DNA from: Klebsiella africana
GTDB taxonomy: Bacteria; Pseudomonadota; Gammaproteobacteria; Enterobacterales; Enterobacteriaceae
Length of the DNA: 64,000 nucleotides
Direction: 5' to 3'
NCBI RefSeq assembly: GCF_020526085.1
Contig: NZ_CP084874.1
Coordinates: 1,984,001 to 2,048,000 of the forward strand
This document shows positions 59,701 through 64,000 of the stretch, piece by piece (the first letter of the stretch is position 1; every line of letters begins with the position of its first letter). A model generated the notes under the pieces. The model saw nothing but the letters and a program-made list of their open reading frames with translations, was not told the origin of the DNA and did no database searches. Position numbers and translations under genes: made by a program.

Positions 59701-60478
59701 TAAAGAAGACGAGAAGATCCGCTTTCGCGACATTCAGGCGCAGCCGCGGAAGATTATCTCCAGCCCGACCTGGTCTGGCCTGGAAGATGAGCATGTCTCC
59801 TATAACGCCGGTTACACCAACGTTCACGAGCTGATCCCGTGGCGTACGCTGTCCGGACGTCAGTCGCTGTATCAGGATCACCAGTGGATGCGCGACTTCG
59901 GCGAAAGCCTGCTGGTCTATCGTCCGCCGATTGACACCCGTTCGGTGAAAGCGATGATGGGCGAGAAGTCCAACGGCAACCCGGAGAAGGTGCTGAACTT
60001 CCTGACCCCGCACCAGAAATGGGGTATCCACTCGACCTATAGCGATAACCTGCTGATGCTAACCCTGTCGCGGGGCGGGCCGATCGTCTGGATGAGCGAA
60101 GCGGATGCGAAAGATCTGGGTATCGAAGATAACGACTGGATTGAAGTGTTTAACGCCAACGGCGCCCTGACGGCGCGCGCGGTGGTGAGTCAGCGCGTTC
60201 CAGCCGGGATGACCATGATGTATCACGCGCAGGAACGCATCGTGAACCTGCCGGGCTCTGAGATCACCGGTCAGCGCGGGGGGATCCATAACTCCGTCAC
60301 CCGTATTACGCCGAAACCGACCCACATGATCGGCGGCTACGGCCACCTGGCCTATGGCTTTAACTACTACGGCACCGTCGGCTCCAACCGCGATGAGTTT
60401 GTGGTGGTACGTAAGATGAAGAACATTAACTGGTTAGACGGCGAAGGCAACGACCAGGTACAGGAGAGCGTAAAATGA
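56735..60478 (+). CDS. narG: Respiratory nitrate reductase alpha subunit NarG
   Basis: NarG is the cytoplasmic molybdenum subunit that reduces nitrate with electrons from NarH. The 1247-residue product (the E. coli length) has an N-terminal [4Fe-4S] site with a histidine ligand (THGVNCTGSCSWKIYVKNG), the Mo-bisMGD domains (SYASGARYLSLIGGTCLSFYD contains the Mo region; YNSSYIIAWGSNVPQTRTPD) and a C-terminal MGD-binding domain. I use ATG 56735 after AGGAGA rather than ATG 56687. narH overlaps by 4 nt. Confidence 0.98.
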   Translation: MSKFLDRFRYFKQKGETFADGHGQLLNTNRDWEDGYRQRWQHDKIVRSTHGVNCTGSCSWKIYVKNGLVTWETQQTDYPRTRPDLPNHEPRGCPRGASYSWYLYSANRLKYPLMRKRLMKMWREAKVQHSDPVEAWASIIEDADKAKSFKQARGRGGFVRSSWQEVNELIAASNVYTVKTYGPDRVAGFSPIPAMSMVSYASGARYLSLIGGTCLSFYDWYCDLPPASPMTWGEQTDVPESADWYNSSYIIAWGSNVPQTRTPDAHFFTEVRYKGTKTVAITPDYAEIAKLCDLWLAPKQGTDAAMALAMGHVMLREFHLDKPSQYFTDYVRRYTDMPMLVMLEERDGYYAAGRTLRASDLVDSLGQENNPEWKTVAFDEKGGMTVPNGSLGFRWGDKGKWNLEQRDGKTGEEIELRLSLLGSHDEVANVGFPYFGGEGSEHFNKVDLENILLHKLPAKRLQLADGSTALVTTVYDLTMANYGLERGLNDENCATGYDDVKAYTPAWAEQITGVSRAHIIRTAREFADNADKTHGRSMIIVGAGLNHWFHLDMNYRGLINMLIFCGCVGQSGGGWAHYVGQEKLRPQTGWQPLAFALDWQRPARHMNSTSYFYNHSSQWRYETVTAQELLSPMADKSRYSGHLIDFNVRAERMGWLPSAPQLGVNPLRIADEAKKAGMTPVDYTVKSLKEGSIRFAAEQPENGKNHPRNLFIWRSNLLGSSGKGHEYMLKYLLGTENGIQGKDLGKQGGVKPEEVEWRDNGLDGKLDLVVTLDFRLSSTCLYSDIVLPTATWYEKDDMNTSDMHPFIHPLSAAVDPAWESKSDWDIYKGIAKKFSEVCVGHLGKETDVVTLPIQHDSAAEMAQPLDVKDWKKGECDLIPGKTAPHIIPVERDYPATYERFTSIGPLLETIGNGGKGIAWNTQSEMDLLRKLNYTKAEGPAKGQPKLETAIDAAEMILTLAPETNGQVAVKAWKALSEITGREHTHLALNKEDEKIRFRDIQAQPRKIISSPTWSGLEDEHVSYNAGYTNVHELIPWRTLSGRQSLYQDHQWMRDFGESLLVYRPPIDTRSVKAMMGEKSNGNPEKVLNFLTPHQKWGIHSTYSDNLLMLTLSRGGPIVWMSEADAKDLGIEDNDWIEVFNANGALTARAVVSQRVPAGMTMMYHAQERIVNLPGSEITGQRGGIHNSVTRITPKPTHMIGGYGHLAYGFNYYGTVGSNRDEFVVVRKMKNINWLDGEGNDQVQESVK

Positions 60479-62010
60479 AAATTCGTTCACAAGTCGGCAT
60501 GGTGCTGAATCTCGATAAGTGCATCGGCTGCCACACCTGCTCGGTGACCTGTAAAAACGTCTGGACCAGCCGGGAAGGGATGGAATACGCCTGGTTCAAC
60601 AACGTGGAAAGTAAGCCGGGCGTCGGTTTCCCGAACGACTGGGAAAACCAGGAAAAATGGAAGGGCGGCTGGATCCGCAAAATCAACGGTAAACTGCAGC
60701 CGCGCATGGGCAACCGCGCGATGCTGCTGGGTAAAATCTTCGCCAACCCGCATCTGCCGGGCATCGATGATTATTATGAGCCGTTTGATTATGACTACCA
60801 GAATCTGCACAACGCGCCGGAAAGTCAGCATCAGCCGATCGCCCGTCCGCGCTCGCTGATCACCGGCCAGCGGATGGACAAAATTACCAGCGGTCCGAAC
60901 TGGGAAGAGATCCTCGGCGGCGAGTTCGAAAAACGCGCCAAAGATCAGAACTTCGACAACATGCAGAAGGCGATGTACGGCCAGTTCGAAAACACCTTCA
61001 TGATGTATCTGCCGCGCCTGTGCGAGCACTGCCTGAACCCGGCCTGTGTCGCGACCTGCCCGAGCGGCGCCATCTATAAGCGTGAAGAAGATGGCATCGT
61101 ACTGATCGACCAGGACAAGTGCCGCGGCTGGCGGATGTGTATCACCGGCTGTCCTTACAAGAAGATCTATTTCAACTGGAAGAGCGGGAAATCCGAGAAA
61201 TGCATCTTCTGCTACCCGCGTATTGAATCCGGGATGCCGACGGTGTGCTCCGAAACTTGCGTGGGCCGTATCCGCTATCTCGGCGTCCTGCTGTACGACG
61301 CGGACGCGATTGAAAACGCCGCCAGCACCGAGAACGAGAAAGATCTGTATCAGCGCCAGCTGGACGTGTTCCTCGATCCTAACGATCCAAAAGTGATCGA
61401 GCAGGCGTTGAAAGATGGCGTACCGCAGGGCGTTATTGAGGCCGCGCAGCAGTCGCCGGTTTACAAAATGGCGATGGACTGGAAGCTGGCCCTGCCGCTG
61501 CACCCGGAATATCGCACCTTACCAATGGTCTGGTACGTGCCACCGCTGTCGCCGATTCAGTCCGCCGCCGATGCGGGCGAACTGGGTAGCAACGGGATCC
61601 TGCCGGACGTGGAAAGCCTGCGTATTCCGGTGCAATATCTGGCGAACCTGCTGACCGCCGGCGATACCCAGCCGGTCCTGCTGGCCCTGAAACGCATGCT
61701 GGCGATGCGCCACTATAAGCGGGCGGAAACCGTTGACGGCGTCGTCGATACCCGCGCGCTGGAAGAGGTGGGGCTGAGCGAAGCGCAGGCCCAGGAAATG
61801 TATCGCTATCTGGCGATTGCCAACTACGAAGATCGTTTCGTGGTGCCGAGCAGCCATCGTGAACAGGCGCGAGAAGCGTTTCCGGAGAAAAACGGCTGCG
61901 GCTTTAGCTTTGGCGATGGCTGCCACGGCTCTGACAGTCAGTTCAACCTGTTCAACAGCCGTCGCATCGACGCCATCGACGTTACCAGCAAAACGGAGCC
62001 GCACGCATGA
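60475..62010 (+). CDS. narH: Respiratory nitrate reductase beta subunit NarH
   Basis: NarH carries electrons from NarI to NarG through four iron-sulfur clusters. The 511-residue product has the Cys groups CIGCHTCSVTCKN, CEHCLNPACVATCP, CRGWRMCITGCPY (Trp replaces one Cys, giving the [3Fe-4S] cluster) and CIFCYPRIESGMPTVCSETC. It overlaps both narG and narJ by 4 nt. Confidence 0.98.
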   Translation: MKIRSQVGMVLNLDKCIGCHTCSVTCKNVWTSREGMEYAWFNNVESKPGVGFPNDWENQEKWKGGWIRKINGKLQPRMGNRAMLLGKIFANPHLPGIDDYYEPFDYDYQNLHNAPESQHQPIARPRSLITGQRMDKITSGPNWEEILGGEFEKRAKDQNFDNMQKAMYGQFENTFMMYLPRLCEHCLNPACVATCPSGAIYKREEDGIVLIDQDKCRGWRMCITGCPYKKIYFNWKSGKSEKCIFCYPRIESGMPTVCSETCVGRIRYLGVLLYDADAIENAASTENEKDLYQRQLDVFLDPNDPKVIEQALKDGVPQGVIEAAQQSPVYKMAMDWKLALPLHPEYRTLPMVWYVPPLSPIQSAADAGELGSNGILPDVESLRIPVQYLANLLTAGDTQPVLLALKRMLAMRHYKRAETVDGVVDTRALEEVGLSEAQAQEMYRYLAIANYEDRFVVPSSHREQAREAFPEKNGCGFSFGDGCHGSDSQFNLFNSRRIDAIDVTSKTEPHA

Positions 62011-62717
62011 TTGAACTCGTGATTGTATCGCGTCTGCTCGAATATCCTGACGCTGCCTTATGGCAGCATCAGCAGGAGATGTTCGAGGCGCTCGCGTCAT
62101 CAGAGAAACTCAGCAAAGAGGATGCCCACACGCTGGGCGTTTTCCTGCGCGATCTGCTGGCTCAGGATCCGCTGGACGCCCAGGCGGCCTATAGCGAACT
62201 GTTTGACCGCGGCCGGGCCACCTCGCTGCTGCTGTTTGAACATGTCCACGGCGAATCCCGCGATCGCGGGCAGGCGATGGTGGATCTGATGGCGCAGTAC
62301 GAGCGCCACGGTCTGCTGCTGGATAGCCATGAGCTGCCGGATCATCTGCCGCTATATCTGGAGTATCTGGCGCAGCTGCCGGAAGAGGAAGCCCTTGGCG
62401 GCCTGCGGGACGTCGCGCCGATCCTCGGCCTGCTCAGCGCGCGCCTGCAGCAGCGCGAAAGTCGCTATGCGGTGCTGTTCGAGCTGTTGCTGAAGCTGGC
62501 CAATACTCAGGTCGACAGCCAGAAGGTGGCGGAAAAGATTGCCGACGAAGCGCGCGACGATACGCCGCAGGCGCTGGACGCTGTCTGGGAAGAAGAACAG
62601 GTCAAATTCTTTGCCGACCAGGGCTGCGGCGAGTCGGAGATTTCCGCTCACCAGCGTCGTTTTGCCGGAGCCGTGGCCCCGCAATATCTGAATATCTCTA
62701 ACGGAGGACAGCAATAA
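62007..62717 (+). CDS. narJ: Nitrate reductase assembly chaperone NarJ
   Basis: NarJ binds apo-NarG and directs cofactor insertion and membrane attachment; it is not part of the final enzyme. The 236-residue all-helical product contains [19 protein letters not shown] and [21 protein letters not shown], conserved in the TorD/NarJ family. The narI ATG shares its last base (TAATG). Confidence 0.97.
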   Translation: MIELVIVSRLLEYPDAALWQHQQEMFEALASSEKLSKEDAHTLGVFLRDLLAQDPLDAQAAYSELFDRGRATSLLLFEHVHGESRDRGQAMVDLMAQYERHGLLLDSHELPDHLPLYLEYLAQLPEEEALGGLRDVAPILGLLSARLQQRESRYAVLFELLLKLANTQVDSQKVAEKIADEARDDTPQALDAVWEEEQVKFFADQGCGESEISAHQRRFAGAVAPQYLNISNGGQQ

Positions 62718-63394
62718 TGCACTTCCTGAATATGTTCTTCTTTGACATTTATCCGTACATTGCGGGCTCGGTGTTCCTGATTGGCAGCTGGTTGCGCTAT
62801 GACTATGGCCAGTATACCTGGCGCGCCGCCTCCAGCCAGATGCTGGACCGTAAGGGGATGAACCTGGCGTCGAACCTGTTCCATATCGGCATCCTGGGTA
62901 TTTTCGCCGGTCACTTCCTCGGCATGTTGACCCCGCACTGGATGTATGAGTCCTTCCTGCCGATCGACGTCAAGCAGAAGATGGCGATGATCGCCGGCGG
63001 CGCCTGCGGCGTGATGACTCTGGTGGGCGGTTTACTGCTGCTCAAGCGTCGTCTGCTCAGCCCGCGCGTTCGCGCCACCACCACCGGCGCGGATATTCTG
63101 ATCCTCTCGTTGCTAATGGTGCAGTGTGCGCTTGGCCTGCTGACGATCCCGTTCTCCGCCCAGCATATGGACGGCAGTGAAATGATGAAGCTGGTCGGCT
63201 GGGCGCAGTCGGTGGTGACGTTCCACGGCGGGGCGTCACAGCATCTTGATGGCGTGGCGTTTATTTTCCGCGTTCACCTGGTGCTGGGGATGACCCTGTT
63301 CCTGCTGTTCCCGTTCTCCCGTCTGGTTCATATCTGGAGCGCGCCGGTCGAATACCTGACGCGCAAATACCAGATTGTCCGCGCCCGTCGCTAA
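62717..63394 (+). CDS. narI: Respiratory nitrate reductase gamma subunit NarI
   Basis: NarI is the cytochrome b subunit that oxidises quinol at the periplasmic side and anchors NarGH. The 225-residue product has five membrane spans with haem-ligand histidines ([18 protein letters not shown] in span 2, and [25 protein letters not shown] around span 5). It ends the narGHJI operon and overlaps the convergent EamA gene by 4 nt. Confidence 0.97.
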   Translation: MHFLNMFFFDIYPYIAGSVFLIGSWLRYDYGQYTWRAASSQMLDRKGMNLASNLFHIGILGIFAGHFLGMLTPHWMYESFLPIDVKQKMAMIAGGACGVMTLVGGLLLLKRRLLSPRVRATTTGADILILSLLMVQCALGLLTIPFSAQHMDGSEMMKLVGWAQSVVTFHGGASQHLDGVAFIFRVHLVLGMTLFLLFPFSRLVHIWSAPVEYLTRKYQIVRARR

Positions 63395-64000
63395 CTGGCC
63401 CGCGACTGCTCACTGACCCCGCCGCGGCGGGGTTTTTTTTCGCCCCAGCCGAGGTTATTCCCTGCGGCGGCAAACAGAATCAGCATCCCGCCGATTAATT
63501 GCACCGGGGTTAAAGCGTGGTTGAAGACCAGATAGTCGACCACCATCGCCACCAGCGGATAAATAAAGGAGAGCGAACCGGTAATGGGCGTCGGCAGGTT
63601 CTGTATCGCGCTATATAAAAGCTGATACATGATCCCGGTATGGACGACGCCGAGGATCAGCAGATAGCGCCAGGGGAAGCTGGCCGTCAATTCGGGGGCA
63701 TGCACCAGCGGCAGCAGCATCACCACGCCAACGAGAACCTGAATGAAGGCGATATGCTGCGCGGGGAGCGGATGCAGTTTGCGCGCGATGATGGCGGTCA
63801 GGGCATAGAAAAATGCCGCACCCAGCGCCAGCAACACGCCGGTAGTGAGCCCCTCTCCGTGTGCAGGCGTTAGTTGGCTCGACAGCAGGATCACCACGCC
63901 GCCAAAGGCCAGCAGTAGCCATCCCCATTTTACGGCGCTGACCCGTTCCCCCAGCACCATCCCCATCAGTACCAGCATAAACGGCTGGGTGTTATAGACC
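63391..64000 (-). CDS. EamA/DMT-family transporter, 5' end outside the window
   Basis: The frame runs open to the window edge on the minus strand, so the N terminus is missing; about 203 residues are visible. They contain about six to seven membrane spans and the second EamA domain ([21 protein letters not shown], then [23 protein letters not shown] and [16 protein letters not shown]). Such proteins export small metabolites or amino acids; the substrate cannot be told. Its last codons ([15 protein letters not shown]) cover the narI terminator. Confidence 0.85.
   Translation of the reverse strand, partial: VYNTQPFMLVLMGMVLGERVSAVKWGWLLLAFGGVVILLSSQLTPAHGEGLTTGVLLALGAAFFYALTAIIARKLHPLPAQHIAFIQVLVGVVMLLPLVHAPELTASFPWRYLLILGVVHTGIMYQLLYSAIQNLPTPITGSLSFIYPLVAMVVDYLVFNHALTPVQLIGGMLILFAAAGNNLGWGEKKPRRGGVSEQSRAS
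63417..63440 (+). terminator. narI terminator inside the convergent EamA gene
   Basis: CCCCGC-CGCG-GCGGGG followed by T8 (63433-63440) lies 23 nt after the narI stop. It is located within the last codons of the opposite-strand EamA gene. Confidence 0.88.

Overview
The window looks like a chromosomal segment of Klebsiella, probably of the K. pneumoniae complex. The housekeeping order ychF-pth-ychH-dauA-prs-ispE-lolB / hemA-prfA-prmC-sirB2-sirB1-kdsA-chaA-chaB-chaC-ychN ... ychO-narL-narX-narK-narGHJI is the enterobacterial (E. coli-like) order. A complete assimilatory nitrate cluster (nasR-nasF-E-D-C/B-A), known from Klebsiella, sits between ychN and ychO. The coding sequence is GC-rich throughout except for one AT-rich block in the type VI secretion locus. 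Identifications come from reading the translated sequences and recalled family knowledge; no database search was run.

Region 1 (1-21,012) is most of a type VI secretion system (T6SS). Baseplate and membrane genes tssK, tssL and an OmpA-domain partner are followed by vgrG. Next comes an AT-rich cargo block: a LysM / lytic transglycosylase / M23 peptidase protein that is a strong candidate effector, two tandem paralogous exported proteins that are candidate immunity proteins, a PAAR tip protein, and a membrane protein gene broken by a T8 homopolymer frameshift. Then tssM, tssF, tssG, tssJ, tssE and a membrane-anchored ImpA_N (TagA/VasL-like) gene follow. Hcp, TssB, TssC and ClpV are not in the window and presumably lie upstream. 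The AT-rich block begins inside vgrG (about 5,990) and ends inside tssM (about 12,590), as expected for cassette exchange by recombination in conserved flanks.

Region 2 (21,013-39,548) starts with an orphan sugar-binding protein and a small unknown protein. It continues with housekeeping genes: the YchF ATPase, peptidyl-tRNA hydrolase, YchH, a MerR regulator with a recognisable operator, the DauA dicarboxylate transporter, PRPP synthetase, IspE, LolB, HemA, release factor 1 and its methyltransferase PrmC, SirB2/SirB1, KdsA, the cation-transport genes chaA/chaB, ChaC, a DUF1883-like protein and YchN.

Region 3 (39,549-63,394) is devoted to nitrate. NasR is an ANTAR antiterminator. The nasF leader carries a sigma-54 promoter, a hexaloop hairpin and an intrinsic terminator. 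NasFED imports nitrate and NasCB/NasA reduce it to ammonium for assimilation. In this sequence nasC and nasB are fused in frame. After ychO (invasin-like) comes the respiratory system: NarX/NarL sense nitrate, NarK transports it and NarGHJI respires it. Both narK and narG have perfect FNR boxes and NarL heptamers upstream. The last gene is a 5'-truncated EamA transporter, convergent with narI, whose coding 3' end contains the narI terminator.
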